From positions 78,895,672 through 78,959,671 of the forward strand of contig CM060180.1 in NCBI GenBank assembly GCA_030549775.1: a stretch of 64,000 bases of DNA, given 5' to 3'. The position numbers and the translations under genes were made by a program. This DNA is from Tamarix chinensis. Taxonomy: Eukaryota; Streptophyta; Magnoliopsida; Caryophyllales; Tamaricaceae. The number at the start of each line of letters is the position of its first letter. Positions within the stretch are counted from its first letter, which is position 1. The notes under the pieces are model-generated. The model was not told the DNA's origin, searched no databases, and saw nothing but the letters and a program-made list of their open reading frames with translations. Positions 1 to 12,349 of the stretch are shown in pieces.

Positions 1-239
1 CTAAAAGAGTAATTAAGATTTTAAGAACTAAGAATTGAAGATTAAGGATAATATTTCAAGAGTCTTAGGTTTTTTTTGTAAAGAATCAAGTTGAGAAAAA
101 CTCATATTCCAAATAAAACCTTTGAAAACAACTTATTAAAAAAAATACTTGACTTGATTTCATTTCACAAACTCTTTAAAAGAATTTTCAAAATGAAATG
201 ATTCATTCCAGTTAAAATCAGTTGACTTGTCCTTGGAAC
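1..239. other. Unassigned AT-rich DNA
   Basis: No recognisable coding frame, terminal repeat or RNA gene. The approx. 113-bp tandem repeat begins just downstream. Confidence 0.4.
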
Positions 240-1066
240 AATTGACTAGTTTAGTTTGGGCAAAGGCATGGGTTAAGTTAAATAGAGACAAATCAAATAA
301 GGGGTAAAACTAATCAACTTGTTAGCTCAAATTGATTATTTGGTTTGGAAACTAATTGACTAGTTTTACCAATAAGTTCACGGGTTTTACTTTTGTGGAA
401 AATCATTCGTCTCTATTAATAGACATCAACTAGTAGATAAAATCGATCTATAGGATTGGAAACTGATTGACTTGTTTGACCAACTAGTCCATGAGTTTCA
501 CTCTTGCAGAAACCTATTTGTTTGTGTTTAAAGACATCGATGAATTTCGCCAAACCAATTGCCCGGTTTGCTGATATCAATTGACTAGTTTGACCAACTA
601 GTTCATGGGTTTCACTCTAGTAGAAACCCATTAATATCTATTTAAACACATCAACTAGTTTTACAAAACTAATTGACTAGTTTTTAAAACGGATCGACTA
701 GTTTGACCAACTAGTTGATGGGTTTCACTCTTGTAGAAACCTATTCATCATAGTTTGAGTACATCGACCAGTTTTACCAAACCAATTGACTTTCTTACTA
801 AAACTAGTTACCTAGTTTGGCTAACTAATCAATGGGTTTTACTATTGCAAAAACCTATTCCTCTCTATTTGAACACATAAATCAGTTTTGTCAAACTAAT
901 CGATTGGTTTATTAGAATGACTTAACTAGTTTGACCAATACATGGGTTTTACTCTTACAAAAATTCATTCTTCTCTACTTAAACAAATCGATTGGTTTTG
1001 CCAAACAGATTGGCTAGTTCATGATGAATTGACTACTTTGGACAAACCAGTCGACCGGCATAATGA
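240..1066 (+). repeat. Tandem repeat, approx. 113-bp unit, about 7 degenerate copies
   Basis: A recurring block reads roughly 'catgggtttcactcttg' followed by 'agaaaccyattc', then 'acacatcgactagtttt' and 'ttgaccaactagt'. The 'catgggttt' anchor recurs near 265, 376, 486, 600, 714, 828 and 938, giving spacings of 110-114 bp. The ends are partial copies. The unit is rich in ACTAGT and in GACTAG/CTAGTC pairs. Related but shorter blocks occur in the 3' LTR of element E (about 28020-28290) and in its 5' LTR stub (about 6890-6985), so the array was probably amplified from that LTR family. The short open frame at 942-1148 lies across the array and is not considered a gene. Confidence 0.8.
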
Positions 1067-4000
1067 ACACATCGACCAGTCTTACCATACCATGTCACTA
1101 TTTACATTTTCTCTTAGGACCAACTATGCTCTGTATATAGCCAATTGACTAGTTTTAATAAATTGATTAACTAGTTTTCATAACACTGACATTCATTTTT
1201 GGTTAAAATATAAACAAACAACAAGTTTAACATATTGATTGGCTGGCTATATATCCAGTTGATTGGTGAGCATTAAATGTTGATTTTCTACCCATTGGGT
1301 GAAATAACTTTTCCTAATTTTGTATCTCATGGCTATATGATGAGGGAAACCCTTATAAATATTCTCCTTCTACATTTATTGCAACAAATTTTTAGAACGT
1401 TGATCGTGCAATTAATCTTCTTATTCTCAAATCATTCAATTTCTTTCTCAAAATTTCTTAACTTTTATAATTTTTTTTGAAAAGTAATCTATGCTCACTT
1501 CTATTAGCTAGAAATATCCTCCAATTGTAATATCTCTCATTAAATCTAGCTATATTACATTTCATCAAATGTTCTACACTTTAATTTCTTGTATTCTTGG
1601 TGAGAACTATCTGTAATCACAACCTCCTCTCAAAAATTATTTTAAAGGGGCTAATGAGTGTTTGTCTATCATTCTTGATAGATTCATGTGGTGAGTTAAA
1701 AAAGATAACTAGGTGAAGTTTTAAGTCATATCTTACAGGGTCATTGAGATATCAAGGCTCATAAGCCGAGAAAAGAGTGATCATAAGTATAAATATGTAA
1801 CTATTTTAAAATTAAAAATGGAGAACCTTTTGGTAGTAGATGTAAAGAGTAATTTACTCTTGAAACACTTTACATTGGGTTCATTTTTATTTTATCATTT
1901 CCATTTAATAAAAAATTAATCACCCTCTCCAAGGTGGTTCTCAGAGATAAAGGAAAGAAAGAACATTCGAGATTTCACAGTCATCGATATGATATGATCT
2001 CTAATTCTTTAATTATAACAATAAAATTAATTAATCTAACAACAAAACCTTAATGTTTTATAACGAAAAGAAATTTGAAGTTCTTAAAACATTACTCGTC
2101 GATCTTTTATTCAATCTAATATATTTTATATACAAAAAATCTAAAATTTAGCAAAAATATGGTTTGTATTTTTGCATATAGGGCACCAATATTTTAGCTC
2201 TAATATTATGCACATAGGTGTAATTAATGTACCATGAGGGAGGAATCACTAAGAAATATGGGTTGTATTTCCACAAATATAGAGGCCTGCATTTCCTATA
2301 TCTCCCTTGCCTTCTCTTGATTTTTCTTCATATAACTTCTCTTTTAGGGTCTTACATGATGGTACATCCAAATTTACATGACTAAAAACGTTGCTCTTCA
2401 TATTATGCTTCTTTTCGATCATTAATTTACCATGATTCTATTATTTTTATATAAAACTATAACAATAGAGAAAAATCAAGAAAAATGGTTAAGTTATCAT
2501 AACAAATATAGAAAGTTGGGTTATGATATGTCAATTAATTCCATAAAATATGCATTTATGAAATGCCCCATTCTCAAAACATTGTGTTCCCTCAAGTAAC
2601 ATAACCAAAAGAAATATAAGAATTCCCCAAAATAAGTCACATATGATTCCCCCTTACAATATTCAATAAGAGATATTAATAATCGACAAAAAAATGCTTC
2701 AATTTCATTAGGACTCAAAATAATAAATAGTAAATATGTGGACAATGATTTCCAAATTCATTTAGCATTACATATATCACAATATGTCACCATTCAATCA
2801 TATTTTAAAGTCACCCACGTGAAGAAATATGAAGAATTAGGCTAACAGATTCTCACTATAGTCCTGTGGGAGCACTTTACTCTCATATGTCTAGGGTTTG
2901 TGTTTACTCTAAAATATTCTATCAATAATAATAATCAGCCATAAGCCGGTCATTTTTCTCTATTCATTAGTGCTTATAAATTGAAGCATACAAACATTAA
3001 CATGTATTTTATTTTGTTGTAATAGGGCTAGGGTTGAATATATGATAAATTTTAGTATTGTGATGCAATGTGTATCACTTATGAAGTAGGTAAATTACAT
3101 AATTCCAACTATTTTTTTTATTCTCAACCACACCTTTTCTTCAATGAGTTTTCTACCTCCAATCATCACTTCTTATACTCCCTAGATCTACTAGATTGCT
3201 ATTTTTATTTAACTTGAGCCGTGTTTCACTAGGTAGGTATGTTTTACACTCCATATTACCCAACACAAGGATTTATCCAACCCTTTCTTTTTATATCGGT
3301 GCCTTAGTTATTTATTATTATTATTATTATTAAGCTACACAATTCACTACTCAATAAGTAATACTAATATAACCCCATGCTAATAGGTTCATTCACCTCG
3401 ACAACTCATTTCCAAAAGTGTACTCCACTAGCCCTAAACTGAAGGATGTGATATGATTTTGATAATTAGCTACATCTTAAGACTAAATATCAAGAAAATA
3501 GGCTTAAAAGCTTGTCAGGGTTATGGAAACGAAAAATTATAATGATTAGGTTATTTATTTAAGTAGTTAAGAAGAAGAAAATTGTACACCCATCATCTTA
3601 ATGTATGCAGTTGCTATATATAGCCTTGAAGAGAATAATGAAAAGATTTAGTTTCACACACCAATGGAGAATAACACACTAGAATAAAAGTTATACTTGA
3701 TAAAGATTATATCCATCATTAAGGCTCAAAATCTCACAACTTTTTGTTTCTATTAGGCCTAATCTCTTTTTCATTTCTATGATGACCATAAAATTTTCAT
3801 TTTCAAGTCCTTCGGTAGTAAGATGCAACCAAAACATTTAAAATCCTTTTCTCTTTTTTAGAACCATATTGTTTTTTCTTTAAAAGATAGCATTGAGTAC
3901 TGATGCATACTAAGGCCATCAATTAGGAATTTTATTCATTGTTTATTCCCAACGTGTCATCTTATTAAATATTCATTCCTATTCTTTCCCAAAAAATTAA

Positions 4001-4385
4001 AAATGAACTAAAAAAAATAAAAAAATGTGAAGTCCACTAAAAATGAACAAAATGAATACAATGCACACTTAAAAAATAAAAAAGAAAATTACATAACAAA
4101 AGAAGATAAAATGTAAAAAAAATGGGCAAAAAAACTAGAATAAGGGTAGTACATCCACACTAGTTGAAATAGGTGTTATTCTAAATGACAGGAATGTATA
4201 TATATGAAGTAGAGGAATGGGTAGGGAAAATTGGATGGTGGAGTGAAATGACTACCGAAGCCAAACTACAGGTCATACATAGCCTGAAGCATCTGGTATA
4301 TATGACTCTAGGTTAGTGCCATCCCATCTAAGGGCTTATGTACTTAGTGAAACTTCTCATCTACATAATCCTGATACTCATACCA
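1067..4385. other. Unassigned AT-rich intergenic DNA
   Basis: No gene is recognised. Small open frames at 1277-1480 (+) and 2521-2745 (-) match nothing I know and have the length expected by chance. There is a short ATT microsatellite at about 3313-3333. The stretch is probably eroded transposon sequence, but no LTR boundary, PBS or domain could be fixed. Confidence 0.4.
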
Positions 4386-5316
4386 TTAAGGATTTGAATG
4401 CAAGGGTTCCTCCTGTGAGGGGAAATCTTCTTGTGGTGGGATATCCTCCAAGAGAGGTGGATAGGAATGTGAGGGAAGAGAATGAAGCATATTAATGTCA
4501 CTCAATATATAAGATATTAAGTCATCTCGGAGGGGTAAGTAAATTAGGGGTGAGGGAGAAGAAAGTAAGATCATCCCTATTAAGGTAACCAGTACTAATT
4601 CACCTTATTTGATATTAGACTACTAAGGTGACAATTAAGTTTAATATTTTTTTCATGGGCCTATATAGGTAGATGATCAAAAAAATATTGGCCTAGTCCT
4701 ATAACTATGGTTGTGATCAAGCTGCATATGGTTATATCTCTAGATGTAAATTTGCTAATACACTTAAGGCGTTTTTCTACGAAACAAAAAAAAATCAATA
4801 GTTATCCCATAAAAGCATATAGTATAAGAATAAGAGACCATACTCCCTAGAAAAACTTATACTATCTCCTCTAGGAATGATAATATAAACTAGCAATCGT
4901 AAAATATAGCAAAATATTGGGTTAGAGATATGGTAGCTCTTAACCTTAGTGGTCTTAAAGGGTGTATTAGGAGACACCCTATACCCCGAGGAAGGGGAGG
5001 ATAATAAGGCATTCAAGTTCCATCACGGAGGATACTCACATTACCTAATGATAGATGTATGAAATGTCCTAGATATATCTCTCAAGGATATACTATAATT
5101 TACATTAAGTAACCAAAAATGAGCATTGCCTCCACTCTCCTTCTTACTGAAATTTAAGAAAAAATAACTCAATTTTTTTAGATTAATGGGACTATAAGTG
5201 GAGAATGTACAAAACATTAAGGTTTCCCTACCGATGGCTCTAAATAAACGAGAAATTTTTACTTTCAATCTAAGCTCATCTAGAAACTCATCATTGAGGT
5301 AACAAGTACCTACCAA
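4386..5316 (-). pseudogene. Athila-like ORF1 remnant
   Basis: Minus-strand fragments at 5316-5041 and 5016-4795 read as two consecutive parts of the ATHILA ORF-1 type protein, whose function is unknown. The first holds a G-x-A-H-F-W-L-L-N-V-N-Y-S-I-S-L stretch followed by a short hydrophobic turn, as in the family's 'GG..FrLfn.dYslsl..fn..Fg' segment. The second has 'NPIFCYI', then 'RGDSISFSREY' and 'LFLYYMLL', which match the family's 'NP.frYf....fgReds..v..reL.fL.cML' segment. Between and after them are stops and frame changes; 4574-4386 may be an acidic, proline-rich tail. An Athila gag-like fragment lies upstream in the same orientation (6696-6418). The call rests on remembered family patterns, not an alignment. 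Confidence 0.5.
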
Positions 5317-6417
5317 TGCCTGCCTTGATAGAGCCTCATATCAGCCCCTTTAGTGTTTTCTAGCAAGTAATATCCCTAGATTGTTAATGTTAATTGAGTT
5401 TGTATGAGCATGAGTGTTTAACCCATCGACAACTTGTTGTGAGTACTACCCCTTTATCTTTTATCTCTTCCCCAATGCGATGGGTCCTACAAAAACAAAT
5501 TTGTTCTAATTACAACACATCGTTGATTATGAAAATTATATACCTATATGACTCTCAAAATATGTCAAATCCTCAAATTTCATAATAGTAAACAAGAACA
5601 TCAATTCTGTCCAAACTATTCATAAAATTTGACCTTTTAGCCCCTATATATGGTTGGTTGAAAATTTATTTGTACCAATGAATATGATTAATTTGAGACA
5701 ACACAATCACCACACTAGTATGATAATTACACTAATGTACTCACAAATTATGATACATAGGTAGATACGCAATTGAGAAATTCCTATGGATGTGTGTATA
5801 CCTTGAGTGTGTGCTAGCCTAGAAAATCAAGACACTAATAATAGTGAAATTGAATAGCAATATTATTAGAAGTAATACTCGTTAATTAATTTTATAATTC
5901 CTTAAGGCATAAGGCTTGGATTGAAGACTTAAGGGTTTAAATGGAATATGAGAATTCACATCTATTACCGAAGTTTTTTTATATTTTATTTCTTCTTCTA
6001 CATTTGTAGAGTCTTCTTCTTGATATGTCCTTTGATTATCATGCATTTACCTAGGAGCATAGAATTGCTTATTATTTCTTGTTGTGATGGCACTAGCATT
6101 CTCCTCTGGACTCCTTTTAGTTTAACTGAGAAACGTTGAAGAAAATAGTGCTAATAATTTACCTATATAATTTGGCAATTAACTCACCCGACTCATAAGT
6201 TCTTTACACCATTTCGTGTTTCTTGTTGACATTAAAGAGTGTTGACGGCTATAGTTTTAACTATATCCTCTAATGACATAGCTCAAAATTGTTTATTTGG
6301 TATGATAGTGGTCTTTAGTTGTTTTCATCCTATAAGTTGTTATCATCCATTTATCATGGAATAAAATTTGAAGCAAAGTGATAATACTTTTGGTCTCCCT
6401 AAGGTTTACCTATCGTA
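5317..6417. other. Unassigned DNA between Athila-like fragments
   Basis: No domain recognised. If 4386-5316 and 6418-6696 belong to one minus-strand element, this would be its eroded or deleted interior. Small open frames at 5394-5585 and 5948-6139 on the plus strand are unlikely to be genes. Confidence 0.35.
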
Positions 6418-6696
6418 TTAAATTATTGCACTTCTTGTAACATATTCCCATATTTGAGCAAACACTTCTCCTTTCATCACCTTTTCAACTAAATAAATCA
6501 AATCATTTAATTTTTCATCAAGTTCTATTATACTTGCCTCCTTTATGTTGTGAGATGAAGAGGTAATATTTCTAGTATAGCAATATTGGAAATTAGATGC
6601 CATATTAGATATTAACCTTTTGGCCTTAGTTGAGGTATTATCTACTAATGCTCTAGAAATAGGAGCATGTATCGTATTACAATCCACTAGCTTCAT
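6418..6696 (-). pseudogene. Athila-like gag fragment
   Basis: The 92-residue minus-strand frame contains 'ISRALVDNTSTKAKRLISN' followed by 'MASNFQYCY' and then an E/L-rich stretch ending 'LDEKLNDLIYLVEKV'. This resembles the segment of Athila-type gag reading '.DAAaggalm.kt.eEAyeLie.MAsNnyqw' followed by a predicted helix with 'ALtaqv.sLtkql'. It is truncated at both ends. It has the same orientation as the ORF1-like remnant at 4386-5316, which suggests one decayed minus-strand element. Confidence 0.45.
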
Positions 6697-6765
6697 ACAC
6701 CATATTATGATCTACTAGTAGCATCTACCATATAATCATAAAATCCTTTAAATTATATTAAAAAT

Positions 6766-6985
6766 TATTATAATGCCCACTCCTGAAAACCTTCAAATTA
6801 TATTTAGAATTATATTAATATAAATAAATGAGTTTTGGTTTTGAAATGGTCTTGGAATTATAATAAAAATGTGAATTTTAGGCATACCTGTCTACTAGTC
6901 TACACAACAGATCGACTAGTGCGCTAGGGAAATTTATGCTCTTATTCTCAATGAACTAGTCGACTGATTTCCCCAAACTAATGAA
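6766..6985 (+). mobile_element. Element E 5' LTR, truncated
   Basis: About 220 bp align with the start of the 3' LTR of the same element (26654 onward). Shared features are the 'taatRccc' start, 'aaataaatgagttttggt', 'aggcatac', and 'aaatttatg' followed by 'tcttattctcaatgaa'. Only the first 0.2 kb of an at least 1.8-kb LTR remains. It runs directly into RNase H coding sequence, so the rest of the LTR, gag, protease and most of RT are missing, presumably in one deletion. Confidence 0.65.
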
Positions 6986-6989
6986 TCAT

Positions 6990-7811
6990 CCTAGATTTAT
7001 CTAAGATCACTTATCCGTTGAATAACTTATTAAAAAAGATGACACATTTTGTTTGGGACAATAAGTGTGCATAGGCTTTTGAGGAGCACAAGAGGAAGTT
7101 GACTTTAGCTCTAATGCTTAACTTACCATTGGGTATGGAGGGATTTGAGGTGAATAGTGATGCATCCAAGTTTAGGTTAGGATGCGTGTTGATGCTGCAT
7201 GGGAGAGTTGTGAACTATGCTTCTCGTCAATTGAAAGGTCATGAGATGAGCTATCTTATGCATGACCTTACACTAGCTGCATTAGGTTTTGCCTTAAAGA
7301 TCAAGAGAAATTATGCATATGGAGTATAATGTAAGTTTTATATAGACCAAAAGAGCCTCAAGTATATCTTCATGCTACGAGAATTGAACATGAGGCATAG
7401 AAGATGGCTTGAGTTAGTTAAGGACTACCATTTGAGGTTGACTTACCATGAGGGTAAGGCCAACGTTGTAGTAGATGCTCTTAGTAAGAAAACTTTAGAT
7501 GTCGTAGGTTTGCTAGTAGTGTCGGATTCGATCTAGAGAGACCTTTGGGAGTTGTGTATGGAGATCATTGGACTTGGGGATCTTGAGATAAGGATGTGTG
7601 CCCTCTTAATAAACTCGACCATCTTTAATGAGATTCGAGCTTGTCAATTAGGAGATGTCTAGCTTAAATAGATTAAGAAGGCAATATCTAAGGGCAAAGC
7701 AGTGAGCTTTGAGATTTTTTAGGATGGTAGTAGTTGTTTCCAAGGATGGTGTTGTGCTTCGTAGAGTTATGGGGAACTTAAGAAGAGGATAATAGAGGAG
7801 GGTCATCCTGT
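6990..7811 (+). pseudogene. Element E pol: end of RT, RNase H, start of integrase region
   Basis: The frame starts with a 'DLSKITYPLNNLLKK' stretch (end of RT/connection of Ty3/gypsy pol). It continues into RNase H with 'FEVNSDASKFRLGCVLM' (first catalytic Asp in SDAS), 'YASRQLKGHE', 'HDLTLAAL', a stop at about 7327, then 'CKFYIDQKSLKYIF', 'RRWLELVKDY' and 'KANVVVDALSKK', the usual end of RNase H. Several in-frame stops follow. Integrase-linker coding continues to 7811, where a family-A LTR begins after a GCCTT duplication. The same polypeptide resumes at 25261 with the integrase zinc-finger region. It belongs to a chromovirus, because the downstream part carries a chromodomain. Confidence 0.85.
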
Positions 7812-7816
7812 GCCTT
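7812..7816. repeat. Target-site duplication GCCTT, left
   Basis: GCCTT lies immediately before the LTR start TGAAATACCCC at 7817. It is repeated exactly at 25256-25260 after the LTR end GGTGTTATA. Element E coding sequence is interrupted precisely here. Confidence 0.85.
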
Positions 7817-8119
7817 TGAAATACCCCAAAACCCTAATTTAAGAAATTATGGCAAAATAAGGATTGATTCGGGAAATTAATTAAATAAATTATTTTATTA
7901 AAAACAAAATAAAGTAAGTAATTAAGTCAAAATCAAGAGGAAATTAATAAATAATTTAATTAGGAAAAATTAGGGTGTTTTACTAATTAAAATGGAATTT
8001 AGGAAAATTTTTTCAGAAATCCTAAATTAACCTAAAAAGTAGATTTAATTATTATTTTATTAAAATATTATTATTTTTAAATATCCCAAAATACCAAAAT
8101 ATTTTAAATACCCCAATCT

Positions 8120-8600
8120 ACCTATTTTGTTTTTCCATTTTTTCCTTTTTCTTTTTCCCCTCTCTTTTCTTTTCTTTTCTTTCCTTCCTCTCCTTTCTCC
8201 TTTTCTTTCTTCCCTTCCTTCCCCCATCTGGGCAGCCCACCCTCGCAGCCCAAACCCCTCCTTTCTCTCTCTTGGCCTAGGCCTGTTGCCCTCACCTTTT
8301 CTCCCTCACCAGCCGATCAACCCTATTCAGCTTCTTTCTTTTTCTTTCCTTTCTCCCTGGATCAGCCAACCACCTACCCTTCTTCTTCCTTTCTTCTCCC
8401 CTGACCTTCCCTCTCCCCGACGCTCATCTTCTCCACTTCCAAGTGCAGGCACGCGACCTCTTCATCACTACACGCTAGCCTACCACCCCAACCCTCCTTG
8501 TTATCGTTCCCTCTCTCTTCTCTGCCCAATCACACCCTCTCTCTCCTCACGCGAGCCTCTCTCCCCATTCCCTTCTCCCTTCCCAAGCTAATAGGTCGTG
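8120..8600 (+). other. C/T-rich module of LTR A1
   Basis: A strongly strand-asymmetric pyrimidine tract containing 'tttccatttttt' and cttccctt-type runs, then a C-rich part. An open frame at 8127-8591 (154 codons, Pro/Ser/Leu-rich) exists only because such sequence rarely forms stop codons. Equivalent modules lie at the same place in every long LTR of the window. Confidence 0.7.
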
Positions 8601-8704
8601 CAATTTTTGTTGGCCTGCACCAGCTATGTGCTACCTACCAGTGACCTACACACGTGTCGTCCACCTTCTCTCTTCCCCCTCTATCGTTTTCCCCATGCAT
8701 GGCT

Positions 8705-8713
8705 TATAAATAT
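8705..8713 (+). promoter_or_regulatory. Candidate TATA box of LTR A1
   Basis: TATAAATAT lies just after the C/T-rich module. The second family-A LTR has TATAAATA at the same place (55153), and family B has it at 10072. Position and conservation suggest the U3/R boundary lies about 30 bp downstream. Confidence 0.55.
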
Positions 8714-10071
8714 CCTTCAACCGCCCCATTAAACCCTTTTTTCTCAACTTAGAAATTTATTCCCTCTTGTGCGCCGCTGTATGTTCAACTGCTTATTGCG
8801 CACCCATCATCTAGCGCTACCTCCCAACCCACCACCCATATTACTCCCTGCACTACCCTCTACCAAGCTACACCCCTCATCACCCTCAATCCTCCCTACA
8901 TAAGTCGCCTTGGTTGTACAAAGGTGGCCATTCGTGAAATGCCCCAAAAAATTTCTAATTTTAAATAGTATATTTAAATAAGGTTTTATTATAAAATTTA
9001 ATTATGTATATTAATTTATTTAAAATAAAAGGAAATTAATTAGGGAAAATCAAGAATAAATTTATAAGTACTTTAATAAGGAGGAATTTGGGTATTTGAG
9101 CTAATTAAGGATTTTAATTTGGGAATTTATTTAAATAAATTATTTTATTTAAAATAAGGAGGAGAAAATGGTTACAAATTAATATTAATTTTATAAATAA
9201 TTTAATGGAAGAAAATTTGGGTGTTTTGCTAATTAAAATGGAATTTATGGAATATCTTTTAAAAATCCTAATTTAGCCTAAAAAGGTATTTAAATATTAT
9301 TTTATTTAAATATTATTATTTTTAAATATTCTAAATATTCAGATTAATTTAATTGACCCTAACCTAATTATTTTTCTCCTTTCCTTTTTCCCTTTTTCTT
9401 TTTTCTTTCTTCCTTTTTCCTTTCTTTTTCTTTCTTTTTCTTCTTTTTCTTTTTCCTCTTCTTTTCCCCGACTGGGCCTGGCGCAGCGGCCCAGTTTCCC
9501 CCCGCCTTCCATTCCTTCGGCCCAGCCCGCACGGCGTCTTCCTTCTGCCGTCTCTGTGCTGCGTTTTGATTCATTTACCACCGAAACTCACCGTTTAATT
9601 TAATCTATTACCCTCGCGCCGTCGCCCTTCTTCCGCCTCTCTCTGCGCGTCATTCCGTTCGTTATTTCGTTGGAACGCAGCGTTCCATTTAGTCGCACCC
9701 TCGATCGTGCACGACCGCCCGGTTCTCCCTTTTTCTTTTCTTTCCCCGGCCGACCGGTCTGCCTCCCTTCCTTCTTCCTTCTTCCTTTTTCCTCCTTCGT
9801 CGCTGCGACGCAAGCTTCGACCCCGACAATGGCATCTCCGGTTACGATGAATAATACCGGCCGTTTCTTGTCTCATTGCCTTCCTCTTAACTCCAGGAAT
9901 AAATTGGAATAATTATTTGATGTTAACTCTCGCCCGTTTCTCCTCCCCAACCTCTCGAAATTTCGAGCAAACCAAACGATGGCCCGACCGTTTTTTGCCA
10001 CCGGCCACCCAAATTCTTGCATTTAAAACTTTCATGTCGACCTCCAGCTCCTCATTATCCATTCCAACATC

Positions 10072-10079
10072 TATAAATA
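10072..10079 (+). promoter_or_regulatory. Candidate TATA box of LTR B1
   Basis: TATAAATA follows a C/T- and C-rich stretch and precedes the TTA microsatellite, the same relative place as in family A. Transcription from here would read the donor-like site at 11158 and the arrays beyond. Confidence 0.55.
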
Positions 10080-10554
10080 GCCTGATTGTAGGAGTTGTGG
10101 AATATTTTTCTTCCCCGAAACCCTCGACCCGAGCAGCCGCCGCCCCAACTTCAGACGCCTCTTCCTCCGCCTTCAGCCAACCTCAGTGCCACCGAAACAT
10201 TCCATTCTCTTCCCTGAAAGTTCCTCTAGTTAACCAAACTATTTTCACCTCTCGATTCTTCTTGTACGAGCCTCAATAATCATGCAAAGTTAGATGCTCG
10301 TTTCGCCGGAATTTTGACCCCGAAGCCTTAAACCGCCTTCCGCCGCCACCTTTGGCTGCACCACCACCATCATTTTGTCTCTCTCCTCCTAGGCAACAAT
10401 AAACACCTCTTATATCACCTCAATTCTCCCTATCTTTTTCCCAACATCCATCTTTCCCTCTTTTCTTCTATTTTTCCGGCCACCACCGCCGCCGCCGTGA
10501 ACCACCGCCGGTGCCGCCTATCCCCACCAGCTTAAGGGTGGAGAGTGGTAATAA

Positions 10555-11000
10555 AATAATTTTATTGTTAGTTTCAAATTTTAAGTTATTAATTGAATTA
10601 TTATAGGATTATTATCATTCTTCTTCTTATTATTATTATTAATATTATAATTATTAGAATAATTATTATTAACGTTTTATTATTTATTCTAGAAAATCTT
10701 AGTCCCTAATTTTGTATTAACATTTGCACTTATTTATTTGAGTATTATTATTTCTACTATTCTTATAACCATTAATAATAATATTATCATTATCTTTATT
10801 ATTTTAATATTATTATATATGTTATTAATTTTATTATTAATATTAAATAAATGGTAAGTCATTAGTTATTTGAAAACTTATATGTTATTATGGTTATTAT
10901 TATTATTATTATTGTTATTATTATTAATATTCTCATTGATATTAGTTTTATTATCCTTGATATTATTATATTAGTATCATTATTATCATTAGGGTAAATA
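10555..11000 (+). repeat. Degenerate TTA/ATT microsatellite in LTR B1
   Basis: Runs of TTATTATTATTA alternate with 'attaat' and 'atcatt' variants. A TTA-rich stretch occupies the same position in LTRs A1 (21455-22110) and A2 (55836-55900). Confidence 0.75.
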
Positions 11001-11318
11001 TCTTTAACCCTATATTATCAAGGTTTATAATATCTCTATTATTTTTATGTCTTTAGCAAAGTTAGAATTTTAATAAGGTTATTTTATTAGTATGTTATTA
11101 TTTGGTCAAAGCCCTAAGGAGGCGTAGGAACGTGCTCCAAGACCGGTGTCGTTTCAGGTAAGGGGTGCTAAGGCCTTTTATGTGCTAATATGCATTGTGT
11201 GCCTCGTATGTTATGCATTCTATGTTTATGATTATTTATTATGCCATATATGATATGACGTGGAGTTGAAGTATGTTTTCATATGGCATGTGTATTATTT
11301 ATGTATGACCCTGTAAGA

Positions 11319-11326
11319 CATGCATG
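11319..11326 (+). promoter_or_regulatory. Conserved CATGCATG box, LTR B1
   Basis: 'gtaagacatgcatg' here matches 'gtaggacatgcatgc' in A1 (22570) and 'ctaggacatgcatgctaggg' in F1 (41251) and F2 (47592). CATGCATG is the core of the plant RY element bound by B3-domain regulators. Binding here is inference only. Confidence 0.4.
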
Positions 11327-11429
11327 TGAGGATGTTGATATGATTTTATGTGGGAGAAAGGATGAAAAAGGAGGATGGGGAAAGAAGTTGACTAAGGGAA
11401 GTGAGTTGACCTAATTTTATGAATTTATG

Positions 11430-11960
11430 AGGAATAATCTAATGCATGGTTTTATTTGGAAGATTGTAATCTATGATGTTATATGGGAGAATCGAATTAT
11501 TGTTTGTTTGGGAGAATCTAATTTATGATTTTAATTGGGAGAATCTAATTAATGATTTGTCTGGTGAAATCCAATTTATGGTTTTATATAGGGAAGTTTA
11601 ATTTATGGTTTGGTATGATTTTATGTGAGAGAATTTAATATATGGTTTGTAGTGAAGAATTTAATTTATGGTTTTGATTGGGAGAATCTAATTTACGGTT
11701 TTGCATGGAAGGATCTAATGTAAGGTTTTATATGGATGAATCTCTTATTTGATATGGTTCAAATCTAGGGTTTGGTATGGATGAATCTTTGGGTTGTATA
11801 TGGTTTGAACTTAGGGTTTGGTAAGGATGGATACTTAGTTTGGTATGGATGAATCTTTGGGTTTTATATGGTTTGAATCTAGGGTTTGGTATGAATGAAT
11901 CTTTGGGTTATGTGGAATGAATTTAGGGTTTTGTATGATGAGATTTTGGGTTTTGCATAA
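11430..11960 (+). repeat. Degenerate minisatellite in LTR B1
   Basis: Repeated blocks of the type 'gggagaatctaatttatggt', drifting into 'tttggtatggatgaatcttt', with 30-50 bp spacing. It has no counterpart of the same sequence in the other families, which carry different arrays at this place. Confidence 0.65.
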
Positions 11961-12349
11961 TGGTTAATGGTTGTATGGTGGTATTAGGGTTTGCATGGAA
12001 GTTAATAATTGCATGGGATGTGTAAAGTTTGTATGAGAGTGAAGTTTACGTATGGAACGCTGATTTGGGATTTGAGGAAAGTAATGTAAGTGTTGTTTGG
12101 GTGATTGAACATTTGAAGGGAAAATAGTGTGTGGAGCATTATATGGGTACGTAGGAAACCGAGCTAGGGTTCGTGTGGATAATTAGGGTTTGGTACAACT
12201 GTTTAGGGTTTTTGTGGTATCAGGTGTTTTTTGGTGATTAAAGTGGAGTCATGAGGATGGAATTTATGAGTTACAATGTGTGAAGTGTTAAAGGAGTGAT
12301 TCATGCATGTCTAGGGTGAAAGCCGTTGAATAAGATACTTAAGACACTA

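Noticed and set aside
9339..9912. Lys/Glu/Arg-rich minus-strand frames and Ser/Pro-rich plus-strand frames (also at 15029-15665)
   Set aside because: Both strands are open because of the pyrimidine/purine asymmetry in LTRs B1 and B2. They are shadows of composition.
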